Assembly: GCA_963921195.1 (NCBI GenBank)
Contig: OY992537.1
Location: forward strand, 150,879,844 to 150,943,843
Length of the DNA stretch: 64,000 nucleotides
From: Pegoplata infirma
Lineage: Eukaryota; Arthropoda; Insecta; Diptera; Anthomyiidae
Reading direction: 5' to 3'
This document shows positions 22,703-34,460 of this stretch, in pieces; within the stretch, counting starts at the first letter, position 1; each line of letters starts with the position of its first letter. A program made the position numbers and the translations under genes. The notes beneath the pieces were generated by a model. The model made no database searches and had not been told where the DNA came from. It saw only the letters and a list, made by a program, of their open reading frames with translations.

Positions 22703-24202
22703 GTGATTGTTTTGTTTACAAGGAAAAATAAGATTCCTGCTTTTGATCCTATTTCTCTGGACGGTACTGAAATCACCTTCTCAGATGGAGCCAAGTATCT
22801 TGGAGTATTTCTAGATAGGAAGCTGAATTTCAGGCGTAATATTGAGGAACGGGTGAGAAAAGCAACGATTGCTTTGTATTCCTGTAAAAGTGCCATTGGA
22901 AAACGATGGGGTTTTAGCCCTCAAGTCGTTCATTGGATCTATACAGCAGTGGTGCGTCCAATTTTGCTGTATGGAATCATTGTCTGGTGGCCTGCTTTGG
23001 AAACAAAAGCGAACTTTGTCTTTATCACGAAGGTACAGAGAATGGCGTCAATGTGCATCACTGGTGCTCTTCGTACTACACCTACGGCTGCATTAGAAAT
23101 CCTCCTTCACCTGATACCCTTGGACATATTGGGTAGGCAGTATGCGGCTGCGTCGGCAATTCGACTTAATAGCACGCTGCAATGGAGGAGCAGTGATTGT
23201 GGCCATAGCGCGATCTTGAAAAAGATAACAATACCACAAAATGTGGACTGTGCTCCCTCTTTGAGCCTCTTTGAGCGCCACTTTACCACTATGATACCAT
23301 CCAGGGAGTCTTGGATGGGGGATACTCCGGGTAGTGGAGCTACCATAAATTTTTACACAGATGGATCGAGGCTGCACGAACAAGTGGGCTTTGGAGTCTA
23401 TTCGGAAGAGCTTGGGTTGAGCCTTGCTCGTAGATTGCCACATCATTGCAGTGTTTACCAGGCAGAGATGCTGGCAATAAAAGAAGTGGCTGACTGGTTG
23501 AGCTGCAATGTCTTGTCTACAACCGCAGTCAACATCTATACTGACAGTCAAGCCGCGGTCAAGTCCCTGGATTCAATGTTTCTGAAAACAAGATCTGCCC
23601 TTAACTGCCGCACGTCTTTAAATGAGATGGCCAAGCAGTTTAGCATACGACTCATATGGGTCCCAGGGCACAGAGACATTTCAGGGAATTCCAAAGCCGA
23701 TGAGCTTGCAAGACTAGGAACTACCTTACAGGTTCCAACAGAATTGGAATGTGTTGGTATGCCTCTAGAAACTTGCAAGCAAACCCTACGGCTTTGTTCT
23801 GCGACGGAGACTAATCAAAGATGGGCAAATGGCAAACTGATTTGGCCTTCTCTTAATCAGGGGCGCACAAGTGAGCTGATATCGCTTCCAAGAGGAGAGA
23901 TTTCGACGGTGGTTTCTATAATTACCGGACACTGTCTTATAGGGAAGCACGCAGAGCGGTTAAATGTGCCGTCGAATGACTTTTGCCGAAGTTGCATGGA
24001 TGAAGAGGAGTTGGAAACTATCGAACACTTTATTTGCCATTGCCCGGCACTTTCTGGTCAGAGACTTGCTTCACTGGGATCTAGGGAGCTGTACGATCTT
24101 TCTGATTTGTTGGATGTCAAAATTCAACATCTAAGGAGTTTTATAAGAAACCTATTACGGTCCCGTGGTATCACAATGGACCTCAGAGTCTACGTGTGTT
24201 GA
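22703..24202 (+). pseudogene. LOA-like LINE RNase H fragment (array copy 2)
   Basis: Same 499-residue translation as the first array copy, including both lineage deletions. Confidence 0.85.
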
Positions 24203-24231
24203 CGTAAAACGTCAGCAGCCACTTACAACCT

Positions 24232-24477
24232 AACCTAAGGCATCTTTTCTTCGAACGACACCCTTTAGCCGTGTGACCCAGACGACCACACTTATCACAC
24301 TGACGCAAGGGAGGGTAGTAAATGTGAACCCTAATATAGCAGTAATCAATAATAATATATTCTGGAATATTTCCAAACCTAAAAGCAATTTTCATCGAAT
24401 TAGTGGAAACCACCTCCTCATCCGGATCCTTCTTCGTAAACCGTATAACCGACACAATATCAATACCAGATGTAGCA
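24232..24477 (-). pseudogene. LINE ORF1 zinc-knuckle fragment (array copy 2)
   Basis: Same translation and same cut point as 21475-21720. Confidence 0.7.
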
Positions 24478-24991
24478 TAGAAAAAATGTCTCAGAGTCTG
24501 AGACTTTTTCTATAAAAAAAATATCTATCAAAATATAAAATGTCTCAGAGTCTGAGACTTTTTCTATAGAAAAAATGTCTCAGAGTCTGAGACTTTCTAT
24601 AGAAAAAATGTCTCAGAGTCTGAGACTTTCTAAAGAAAAAATTTCTCAGAGTCTGAGACTTTTTCTATAGAAAAAATGTTTCAAAATCTGAAATTTTTTC
24701 TATAGAAAAAATGTCTCAAAATCTGAGAATTTTTCTATAGAACAAATGTCTCAGGTTCTGAAACTTTTTCTATAGAACAAATGTCTCAGGGTCTATAGAA
24801 AATGTCTCAGACTGTGACAAATTTTTTCTGTAGAAAAAGAGAAACTTTTTCTATCGAAAATTCTCAGGCTCTGAGAAATTTTTTCTATACAAAAAGTCTC
24901 AGACTCTAAATATTTTTTTCTGTAGTAAAACTGCTGTATTATAATTTGATTAAAAAGTATTTTTTATTAATTACTTCTTTTTTCTTTTAAG

Positions 24992-25364
24992 CTCCGGAAG
25001 TCGATGCCAAACTTATGGTACAAAGCCTTAAGTTTGACACATTAAATGCTGAAGAACTTCAAAATACTTGGACTGCTTGCGGAAAATTTAGATTAAACCA
25101 AATTTTAAACGAGTGCCAAAATCTTGCAGAAATTTTAAAATTTTGGCCGCAGTATAAACAACCAAACGGATATAAATTGGTAAATATTATATTTGAAATT
25201 ACTTGAGTTAACTTGTATTAAAAAAGCATTATTTATTTTAGATTGATAAAGTCTTTCAATATCTTTACAATAATTACACTCATAGAAATCCTACAGTATT
25301 CCTTACTAAAAAGTCTGTTATTAATGCTGACACGTTAGTATTAAAGGGCCCCACAACGCGTTAG
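24992..25364 (+). pseudogene. Two-exon gene fragment (array copy 3)
   Basis: Exons at 24992-25179 and 25242-25364; translation unchanged. Confidence 0.65.
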
Positions 25365-25459
25365 TCAAATTTTACTAACGCGGTTATAAAAAAATGGTAA
25401 AGTTAGAGTGACTGAAAAAATTAGAAAATTTTCAGTTTTACAGTAAAATTGTTAGTATT

Positions 25460-26959
25460 GTGATTGTTTTGTTTACAAGGAAAAATAAGATTCCTGCTTT
25501 TGATCCTATTTCTCTGGACGGTACTGAAATCACCTTCTCAGATGGAGCCAAGTATCTTGGAGTATTTCTAGATAGGAAGCTGAATTTCAGGCGTAATATT
25601 GAGGAACGGGTGAGAAAAGCAACGATTGCTTTGTATTCCTGTAAAAGTGCCATTGGAAAACGATGGGGTTTTAGCCCTCAAGTCGTTCATTGGATCTATA
25701 CAGCAGTGGTGCGTCCAATTTTGCTGTATGGAATCATTGTCTGGTGGCCTGCTTTGGAAACAAAAGCGAACTTTGTCTTTATCACGAAGGTACAGAGAAT
25801 GGCGTCAATGTGCATCACTGGTGCTCTTCGTACTACACCTACGGCTGCATTAGAAATCCTCCTTCACCTGATACCCTTGGACATATTGGGTAGGCAGTAT
25901 GCGGCTGCGTCGGCAATTCGACTTAATAGCACGCTGCAATGGAGGAGCAGTGATTGTGGCCATAGCGCGATCTTGAAAAAGATAACAATACCACAAAATG
26001 TGGACTGTGCTCCCTCTTTGAGCCTCTTTGAGCGCCACTTTACCACTATGATACCATCCAGGGAGTCTTGGATGGGGGATACTCCGGGTAGTGGAGCTAC
26101 CATAAATTTTTACACAGATGGATCGAGGCTGCACGAACAAGTGGGCTTTGGAGTCTATTCGGAAGAGCTTGGGTTGAGCCTTGCTCGTAGATTGCCACAT
26201 CATTGCAGTGTTTACCAGGCAGAGATGCTGGCAATAAAAGAAGTGGCTGACTGGTTGAGCTGCAATGTCTTGTCTACAACCGCAGTCAACATCTATACTG
26301 ACAGTCAAGCCGCGGTCAAGTCCCTGGATTCAATGTTTCTGAAAACAAGATCTGCCCTTAACTGCCGCACGTCTTTAAATGAGATGGCCAAGCAGTTTAG
26401 CATACGACTCATATGGGTCCCAGGGCACAGAGACATTTCAGGGAATTCCAAAGCCGATGAGCTTGCAAGACTAGGAACTACCTTACAGGTTCCAACAGAA
26501 TTGGAATGTGTTGGTATGCCTCTAGAAACTTGCAAGCAAACCCTACGGCTTTGTTCTGCGACGGAGACTAATCAAAGATGGGCAAATGGCAAACTGATTT
26601 GGCCTTCTCTTAATCAGGGGCGCACAAGTGAGCTGATATCGCTTCCAAGAGGAGAGATTTCGACGGTGGTTTCTATAATTACCGGACACTGTCTTATAGG
26701 GAAGCACGCAGAGCGGTTAAATGTGCCGTCGAATGACTTTTGCCGAAGTTGCATGGATGAAGAGGAGTTGGAAACTATCGAACACTTTATTTGCCATTGC
26801 CCGGCACTTTCTGGTCAGAGACTTGCTTCACTGGGATCTAGGGAGCTGTACGATCTTTCTGATTTGTTGGATGTCAAAATTCAACATCTAAGGAGTTTTA
26901 TAAGAAACCTATTACGGTCCCGTGGTATCACAATGGACCTCAGAGTCTACGTGTGTTGA
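25460..26959 (+). pseudogene. LOA-like LINE RNase H fragment (array copy 3)
   Basis: Same 499-residue translation as the other array copies. Confidence 0.85.
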
Positions 26960-26988
26960 CGTAAAACGTCAGCAGCCACTTACAACCT

Positions 26989-27234
26989 AACCTAAGGCAT
27001 CTTTTCTTCGAACGACACCCTTTAGCCGTGTGACCCAGACGACCACACTTATCACACTGACGCAAGGGAGGGTAGTAAATGTGAACCCTAATATAGCAGT
27101 AATCAATAATAATATATTCTGGAATATTTCCAAACCTAAAAGCAATTTTCATCGAATTAGTGGAAACCACCTCCTCATCCGGATCCTTCTTCGTAAACCG
27201 TATAACCGACACAATATCAATACCAGATGTAGCA
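26989..27234 (-). pseudogene. LINE ORF1 zinc-knuckle fragment (array copy 3)
   Basis: Same translation and cut point as 21475-21720. Confidence 0.7.
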
Positions 27235-27748
27235 TAGAAAAAATGTCTCAGAGTCTGAGACTTTTTCTATAAAAAAAATATCTATCAAAATATAAAATGT
27301 CTCAGAGTCTGAGACTTTTTCTATAGAAAAAATGTCTCAGAGTCTGAGACTTTCTATAGAAAAAATGTCTCAGAGTCTGAGACTTTCTAAAGAAAAAATT
27401 TCTCAGAGTCTGAGACTTTTTCTATAGAAAAAATGTTTCAAAATCTGAAATTTTTTCTATAGAAAAAATGTCTCAAAATCTGAGAATTTTTCTATAGAAC
27501 AAATGTCTCAGGTTCTGAAACTTTTTCTATAGAACAAATGTCTCAGGGTCTATAGAAAATGTCTCAGACTGTGACAAATTTTTTCTGTAGAAAAAGAGAA
27601 ACTTTTTCTATCGAAAATTCTCAGGCTCTGAGAAATTTTTTCTATACAAAAAGTCTCAGACTCTAAATATTTTTTTCTGTAGTAAAACTGCTGTATTATA
27701 ATTTGATTAAAAAGTATTTTTTATTAATTACTTCTTTTTTCTTTTAAG

Positions 27749-28121
27749 CTCCGGAAGTCGATGCCAAACTTATGGTACAAAGCCTTAAGTTTGACACATT
27801 AAATGCTGAAGAACTTCAAAATACTTGGACTGCTTGCGGAAAATTTAGATTAAACCAAATTTTAAACGAGTGCCAAAATCTTGCAGAAATTTTAAAATTT
27901 TGGCCGCAGTATAAACAACCAAACGGATATAAATTGGTAAATATTATATTTGAAATTACTTGAGTTAACTTGTATTAAAAAAGCATTATTTATTTTAGAT
28001 TGATAAAGTCTTTCAATATCTTTACAATAATTACACTCATAGAAATCCTACAGTATTCCTTACTAAAAAGTCTGTTATTAATGCTGACACGTTAGTATTA
28101 AAGGGCCCCACAACGCGTTAG
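27749..28121 (+). pseudogene. Two-exon gene fragment (array copy 4)
   Basis: Exons at 27749-27936 and 27999-28121; translation unchanged. Confidence 0.65.
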
Positions 28122-28216
28122 TCAAATTTTACTAACGCGGTTATAAAAAAATGGTAAAGTTAGAGTGACTGAAAAAATTAGAAAATTTTCAGTTTTACAG
28201 TAAAATTGTTAGTATT

Positions 28217-29716
28217 GTGATTGTTTTGTTTACAAGGAAAAATAAGATTCCTGCTTTTGATCCTATTTCTCTGGACGGTACTGAAATCACCTTCTCAGAT
28301 GGAGCCAAGTATCTTGGAGTATTTCTAGATAGGAAGCTGAATTTCAGGCGTAATATTGAGGAACGGGTGAGAAAAGCAACGATTGCTTTGTATTCCTGTA
28401 AAAGTGCCATTGGAAAACGATGGGGTTTTAGCCCTCAAGTCGTTCATTGGATCTATACAGCAGTGGTGCGTCCAATTTTGCTGTATGGAATCATTGTCTG
28501 GTGGCCTGCTTTGGAAACAAAAGCGAACTTTGTCTTTATCACGAAGGTACAGAGAATGGCGTCAATGTGCATCACTGGTGCTCTTCGTACTACACCTACG
28601 GCTGCATTAGAAATCCTCCTTCACCTGATACCCTTGGACATATTGGGTAGGCAGTATGCGGCTGCGTCGGCAATTCGACTTAATAGCACGCTGCAATGGA
28701 GGAGCAGTGATTGTGGCCATAGCGCGATCTTGAAAAAGATAACAATACCACAAAATGTGGACTGTGCTCCCTCTTTGAGCCTCTTTGAGCGCCACTTTAC
28801 CACTATGATACCATCCAGGGAGTCTTGGATGGGGGATACTCCGGGTAGTGGAGCTACCATAAATTTTTACACAGATGGATCGAGGCTGCACGAACAAGTG
28901 GGCTTTGGAGTCTATTCGGAAGAGCTTGGGTTGAGCCTTGCTCGTAGATTGCCACATCATTGCAGTGTTTACCAGGCAGAGATGCTGGCAATAAAAGAAG
29001 TGGCTGACTGGTTGAGCTGCAATGTCTTGTCTACAACCGCAGTCAACATCTATACTGACAGTCAAGCCGCGGTCAAGTCCCTGGATTCAATGTTTCTGAA
29101 AACAAGATCTGCCCTTAACTGCCGCACGTCTTTAAATGAGATGGCCAAGCAGTTTAGCATACGACTCATATGGGTCCCAGGGCACAGAGACATTTCAGGG
29201 AATTCCAAAGCCGATGAGCTTGCAAGACTAGGAACTACCTTACAGGTTCCAACAGAATTGGAATGTGTTGGTATGCCTCTAGAAACTTGCAAGCAAACCC
29301 TACGGCTTTGTTCTGCGACGGAGACTAATCAAAGATGGGCAAATGGCAAACTGATTTGGCCTTCTCTTAATCAGGGGCGCACAAGTGAGCTGATATCGCT
29401 TCCAAGAGGAGAGATTTCGACGGTGGTTTCTATAATTACCGGACACTGTCTTATAGGGAAGCACGCAGAGCGGTTAAATGTGCCGTCGAATGACTTTTGC
29501 CGAAGTTGCATGGATGAAGAGGAGTTGGAAACTATCGAACACTTTATTTGCCATTGCCCGGCACTTTCTGGTCAGAGACTTGCTTCACTGGGATCTAGGG
29601 AGCTGTACGATCTTTCTGATTTGTTGGATGTCAAAATTCAACATCTAAGGAGTTTTATAAGAAACCTATTACGGTCCCGTGGTATCACAATGGACCTCAG
29701 AGTCTACGTGTGTTGA
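28217..29716 (+). pseudogene. LOA-like LINE RNase H fragment (array copy 4)
   Basis: Same 499-residue translation as the other array copies; last unit of the array. Confidence 0.85.
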
Positions 29717-29745
29717 CGTAAAACGTCAGCAGCCACTTACAACCT

Positions 29746-30060
29746 AACCTAAGGCATCTTTTCTTCGAACGACACCCTTTAGCCGTGTGACCCAGACGAC
29801 CACACTTATCACACTGACGCAAGGGAGGGTAGTAAATGTGAACCCTAATATAGCAGTAATCAATAATAATATATTCTGGAATATTTCCAAACCTAAAAGC
29901 AATTTTCATCGAATTAGTGGAAACCACCTCCTCATCCGGATCCTTCTTCGTAAACCGTATAACCGACACAATATCAATACCAGATGTAGCATTACAACGC
30001 ACATAGTCCTCGTACAAGTCCATTGGAATGCCATGAATGACGCCATATGAGAATACAAAT
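29746..30060 (-). pseudogene. LOA-like LINE ORF1 fragment, uncut end of the array
   Basis: In the last unit the ORF1 frame continues past the point (29991) where the other units switch to minisatellite, adding GVIHGIPMDLYEDYVRCNAT upstream of VIRFTKKD. This identifies 29991/29992 as the amplification breakpoint and shows the ORF1 piece was there before amplification. Its upstream continuation is at 34073-34215, on the other side of a CR1 insertion. Confidence 0.75.
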
Positions 30061-30107
30061 ATAATACAGTCTTCAACTGACAGTCAAACTGAGTTGACGC
30101 GTTTATA

Positions 30108-31040
30108 ATGGATAATCCGCCTAACACGTTGTGCGCGAAGTGTTTCATTTCTTTAAAAAGTCAATTTATAGCCTGCCATATATGTAGAGCAAAATTTCAT
30201 TATGAATGTGCAAAAGTTGATGAGCCATTTATTGAAATGTTCAATAAAAACAAAAATCTTGTTTTTAATTGTGATGAGTGCCGTAGTGTATCATCTAATA
30301 TGATCGAACATATTTCTAATTTGACGAACGAAGTGAGAGAGCTAAAGAAATGCATAACAAAAACACAAACAATGTGTGAGGATATCAATATGCTAAAAAA
30401 AGGGTTCGATGAACTTCTTAAAAACCTTGAATTGCCGAAGTCAAAACAAGCAAAAGATCAACAAAAGGAAAAAATCACAATAATAACAACACAGCTTGTA
30501 ATGTTGTTGGTGCTGTAAAAAAAATAATGTTCAAACTGCTAAGGCTAATGCATTGAATAGTCAACAATTTTTGTCTGCCGCATCTTCTATTTCTTCTTTG
30601 CATACTGTTAATTCTGATGTTGTATCAAATGCTGCTAGCATGTTGGATCACAACACACAACCATCACAAAATGCGAATAATTGGGTTCGAGTTCAGAGGC
30701 GTAGGCGAAATAGGCAACCTGTTGTATTTGGTACAAATGATACTGTTGACCTTCAGGTTGTTGTGCAAAAGAAATGGGTACATTTGTCATCTTTTAAGAC
30801 AACGGTTACATGCGATCAAATCTTGACAAACATACTGAATTTGGTAAGGAACATATGGAGTGCTATGCATTAGTAAAAAAAGATACTGATGTCAGTGAGC
30901 TAAAAAGAATTAATTTTAAACTTGGTGTATCGTCATCATTTTATAATGATATTATAAATCCATCTCTTTGGCCAACCGACATTAGGGTACGCCCTTTTGT
31001 AAATTTTCCAAGGAAAACAACGCCAGTAGAGCTGCCGTAA
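30108..31040 (+). pseudogene. CR1-like ORF1, PHD zinc-finger protein, frameshifted
   Basis: It starts at the ATG of 30108. Residues about 8-65 form a C4HC3 PHD-like finger: CAKC, CHIC, FHYEC and a final NCDEC pair. This is followed by a coiled-coil-like acidic/Leu stretch (HISNLTNEVRELKKCITKTQ), where ORF1 proteins oligomerise. The frame shifts at about 30520 and again at about 30830. The third piece (to 31040) carries the conserved RINFKLGVSSSFYND...SLWPTDIRVRPF C-terminal block. The known role of ORF1 is RNA binding and particle formation; here it is inferred from domain layout. Confidence 0.75.
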
Positions 31041-31042
31041 CT

Positions 31043-33959
31043 TTGAGTAAATCTGGATTTAAGATATATTATCAAAATTTATCAGGGATGCGTACAAAGT
31101 CAAGAAATGTTTTTAATTTTTCGTCACAGAGTGAGTTTGATGTTATTGTCTTGGTGGAAACTTGGCTGAATAGTGATTTTAGTGATGGTGAATTTTTTGA
31201 TACCAAGCAATATAATATTTTTCGTAAAGACAGAAATGCTTTAATCACTGGCTGTTTAAAAGGTGGTGGTGTTTTAGTGGCTGTTAAATCGCAAAGGTGG
31301 TGGTGTTTTAGTGGCTGTTAAATCGCAATATAAATACAATATGTCCTATTGATAATCCTAGTGGTTTGCTAGATCAACTTATAATATCAATTTCTGGCTT
31401 GGATATGTTATTGTTTGTGTGTGTGTCATACATTCCTCCGGGCAGTACTGATGCGCTTTATGATTCGCATGTTTCAAATATTTTATCGGTAAATGAGAAT
31501 TCTGAAGTAAACTTTCATTTTTGTGTTTTGGGTGATTTCAACTTGAAAGATGTAAATTGGTCGCGTTTTTCTTCAAATGATGTTTTATTACCTTGTAATG
31601 TGAATAAAACTCATGAAATTAATGTTGTTGATAGTTTACTAAGTTTAAACTTGATACAAATTAATGACATTGCTAATAGATTAAATCGTTTCTTAGATCT
31701 AATTTTTGTGCCATTTGATTGTGAATTTTTATTATATGAGAGTTTACTTCAAATTTCCCCGCCGAATACTCATCATTTGCCTTTGGCAATTGAAATAAAA
31801 TCTTATAAATTTTTTAAATTATCAAAAAGTTCAAATTCAACAAATTTCAATTTCAATGTATGTAATTTTGATGTGCTAAACTTTATTTTGAGTAGAGTTG
31901 ATTGGTTAAATATTTTTGATGGAAACTCAACATCTGCCTGTTATAATGAGTTTTTGAATACTGTTTTGACAATTTGTAGGGAAAATATACCTTACAAACA
32001 AATTAAACCGTATAAGCTTCCTTGGTATACCAAGGGTCTAAAAAAATTAAAAAATCTTCGAAATAAATTTCATAAACGTTTTCTTGAAACTGGTAGCTCT
32101 GAAAACGAAGCTAAATTTGTTCAATATCAGCGGGAATTCAATTTTTTAAATAAATTTCTTTATAAACAATATCTGATTGAAAAAGAGGAGGAAATTAAGA
32201 GTAACCCTAAGTCTTTTTGGTCTTTTATGAAATCTAAAAAGCAAGTTTCTGACATTCCATCAACTGTTAAATATGGTGATGATATTTCAAAATCCTGTTG
32301 TGAATCCGTCAATATGTTCGCCAACTTTTTTAAATCTAATTTTGATCAATCAACGTGTAGGGTTTCGGATATTTCGAATTCGGTAGCCATGGTTGACATT
32401 GGTACATTTGTAGTCTCTGAGGATGAAGTTTTAAATGTAATTATGCAAATCAATAATGGTTTTAAGTCAGATGGTGATGGTCTATGTGTACATTTATTAA
32501 AAAAATGTGCATCTTCCATTGCTATGCCACTTACTTTTATTTTTAATATGTCTATTAAAGAGGGTGTGTTTATTGATCGGTGGAAGTCGGCAATTATTAC
32601 GCCAGTTTTTAAGGATGGAAGACGGGAGGATGTTACTTGTTACAGGCCGATCTCCAAGTTAACTTGTGTGTCTAAAGTTTTTGAACACGTAATTTATAAG
32701 CGCTTGTTTTTTATCACAAAGCAGTGGATTACTCCTGATCAACACGGCTTTTTTTCAGGTAGGTCTACTACGTCAAATTTGACAGTATTTACCGAATATT
32801 GTATCAGTGCCTTTGAAAAAGGTAGTCAGGTCGAGGCAATCTATACTGATTTCTCAAAGGCATTTGACAAAGTGTCTCACATCATTCTTTTTAAGAAATT
32901 GCAGTTTATGGGTTTTCATGCCAACTTTTTAAAATGGTTAAAATCATATTTTTCAGGAAGAGTGTGTAGAGTAGTTGTTGAAGGTTTTCATTCAGTTCCT
33001 TATTTACAAACATCAGGGGTACCTCAGGGTAGCATCTTGGGTCCACTTTTTTTCAATTTATTCATAAATGATATATCTTCATGTTTTTCCAAATCAAAGT
33101 TTCTTTTTTATGCAGACGATCTAAAAGTATTTCTTAAAATTGATTCATTGCGAGATATATTTGATCTACAAATTGACATAGATAATTTGCATACATGGTG
33201 TGTTGAAAATAATCTTCACTTTAATATTTCCAAATGTTTGCATATATCATATTTTAGAACTAACAATCCAATTCAATATATTTTTAAAATCGGTAATAAT
33301 AATTTGAGAACCGTCAAATCTACTCTCGACCTTGGTGTGGTGTTTGACTCGTCATTATCCTTTGTACAGCATATTGATTATATTGTTCCTAAGGCATATA
33401 AGGTTCTTGGGTTCATAAGGAGAAATTGTACTGAATTTTCCGATCCAAATACACTAAAATTACTTTACACTTCCCTTGTTAGATCGAAGTTAGAGTATGC
33501 TGCTGTGGTTTGGGCTCCTCATAGTGAGATTCATATTTCTCGTAATGAGAGAGTCCAAAGAAAATTTATGAAATGTGTTCTTTCATTAGTAAGGTTAGTT
33601 AATCCTTTGCCTACTTATGAGTTACAATGCTCCTGGTGGGAATCCAGACTTTGGAATTGCGTAGGCAATTTCAGGCATTTATGCTTGTTTTTGATTTAAT
33701 TAATGGAAGCATTGACTGTCCTGATCTGCTGGCATTAATTCCGTTTTATGTTCCACCTAGAAGGCTTAGATATAATTTAATTTTTAATGTACCTTATCAC
33801 CATACCAATTATGGCCTCAATAGTACGCTTACACGTGCGTTTATAAATCTAAATAATATTAATACCAATCAACAAAGAAACTGTTTAAATCCGCAGATAA
33901 TAGAGTTTTGCACATCAAAATATTGCTTTCAAAATTTTTTATGTAAAATATTGGAATAG
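31043..33959 (+). pseudogene. CR1-like ORF2, endonuclease-reverse transcriptase, frameshifted
   Basis: The endonuclease begins at 31043 (FKIYYQNLSGMRTKS; catalytic Glu in VLVETWLNS). A 34-bp tandem duplication (31261-31294 repeated from 31295) and another shift near 31340 break the frame. The long frame 31366-33699 covers the end of the nuclease (SYIPPGS, LGDFNLKDVNW), then the RT: GRSTTSNLTVFTEYC, motif A IYTDFSKAFDKVSH, SGVPQGSILGPLFF, and catalytic FYADDLKVF (YADD at 33109-33120). A last shift at about 33640 moves the C-terminus into 33627-33959. The endonuclease SDH box is degenerate (PPNTHHLPLAI). The RT core itself is intact, so inactivation looks recent. Confidence 0.85.
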
Positions 33960-34072
33960 TTTTAATTACATTTTCAAAAACATTGTCAATTTATAATTAA
34001 TTTACAATTAATCGTAGTCTGTAAGGAACTTGTATTTCCATTGACTTAATAAATGAAATAATAATAATAAAA

Positions 34073-34215
34073 GAATCAGGTATAAAGGCTCTAAGCCCCA
34101 TGGAACTTAGGTCCTTACCCACAAAATTTTTGGCATTATCAGCCGAGTCCATCTTAACCCGATACAAAGTTCTACCAATACACAGTGGTTCCAAGTCCAA
34201 ATCTAGCTGGACAAA
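34073..34215 (-). pseudogene. LOA-like LINE ORF1 fragment, split by CR1
   Basis: The minus-strand frame reads QLDLDLEPLCIGRTLYRVKM then SADNAKNFVGKDLSSMGLRA, ending at the CR1 tail. It should join the 29746-30060 fragment (...GVIHGIPMDL). The QLD-DLEPxCI segment recurs on the plus strand at 35600-35638 and 38725-38753. Confidence 0.65.
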
Positions 34216-34460
34216 ATTATTTTATCACTGTTTTATATGTTTATGGGGTTGCTGAGTTCAAAAAACATGTTTAAATTTTTCTAAGTCGATTACACTAATC
34301 GACAACTTTTTATTTTTTTTCTAATTTCAGTAATTCATTAATGACAAAAATGTTTTTTATGCAGAACAGAAATATGAAATGCAAAAACTTATTTTTTGAA
34401 AGTTTTGTAATCTCTAAAAAAAAAAATTTTTTTTTGTCGAGAAGTGTAATTGAAAAAAAC
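34216..34460. other. Short AT-rich spacer
   Basis: No gene or paired repeat seen. Confidence 0.4.

Larger units (their letters stand above)
19023..29991. repeat. Tandem array, 2757-bp unit, four copies
   Basis: ORF starts at 19946, 22703, 25460 and 28217 are exactly 2757 bases apart, and every smaller feature repeats at the same spacing. Full units run 21721-24477, 24478-27234 and 27235-29991; the first is the right arm of the inverted duplication, collinear from about 19023 to 21720. Each unit contains shortened minisatellite, a two-exon gene fragment, a LINE RNase H fragment with its AACCTAACCTAA tail, and an antisense LINE ORF1 piece. Junctions are the same each time (GTAGCA then TAGAAAAAATG). 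The copies appear identical in all stretches I compared. Either very recent amplification or gene conversion, or an assembly error, would give this. Confidence 0.92.
30070..34072 (+). mobile_element. CR1-like non-LTR retrotransposon, near full length
   Basis: It has an ORF1 with a PHD-type zinc finger, an ORF2 with endonuclease and RT, a short 3' UTR, and a terminal AATAATAATAATAAA microsatellite tail instead of plain poly(A). ORF1 with PHD and a short microsatellite tail fit the CR1 group. It is inserted in the minus-strand LOA-like ORF1: that coding text stops at about 30060 and resumes at 34073. AGAAT occurs at both boundaries as a possible target duplication. At least four frameshifts make it inactive. 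Confidence 0.8.
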
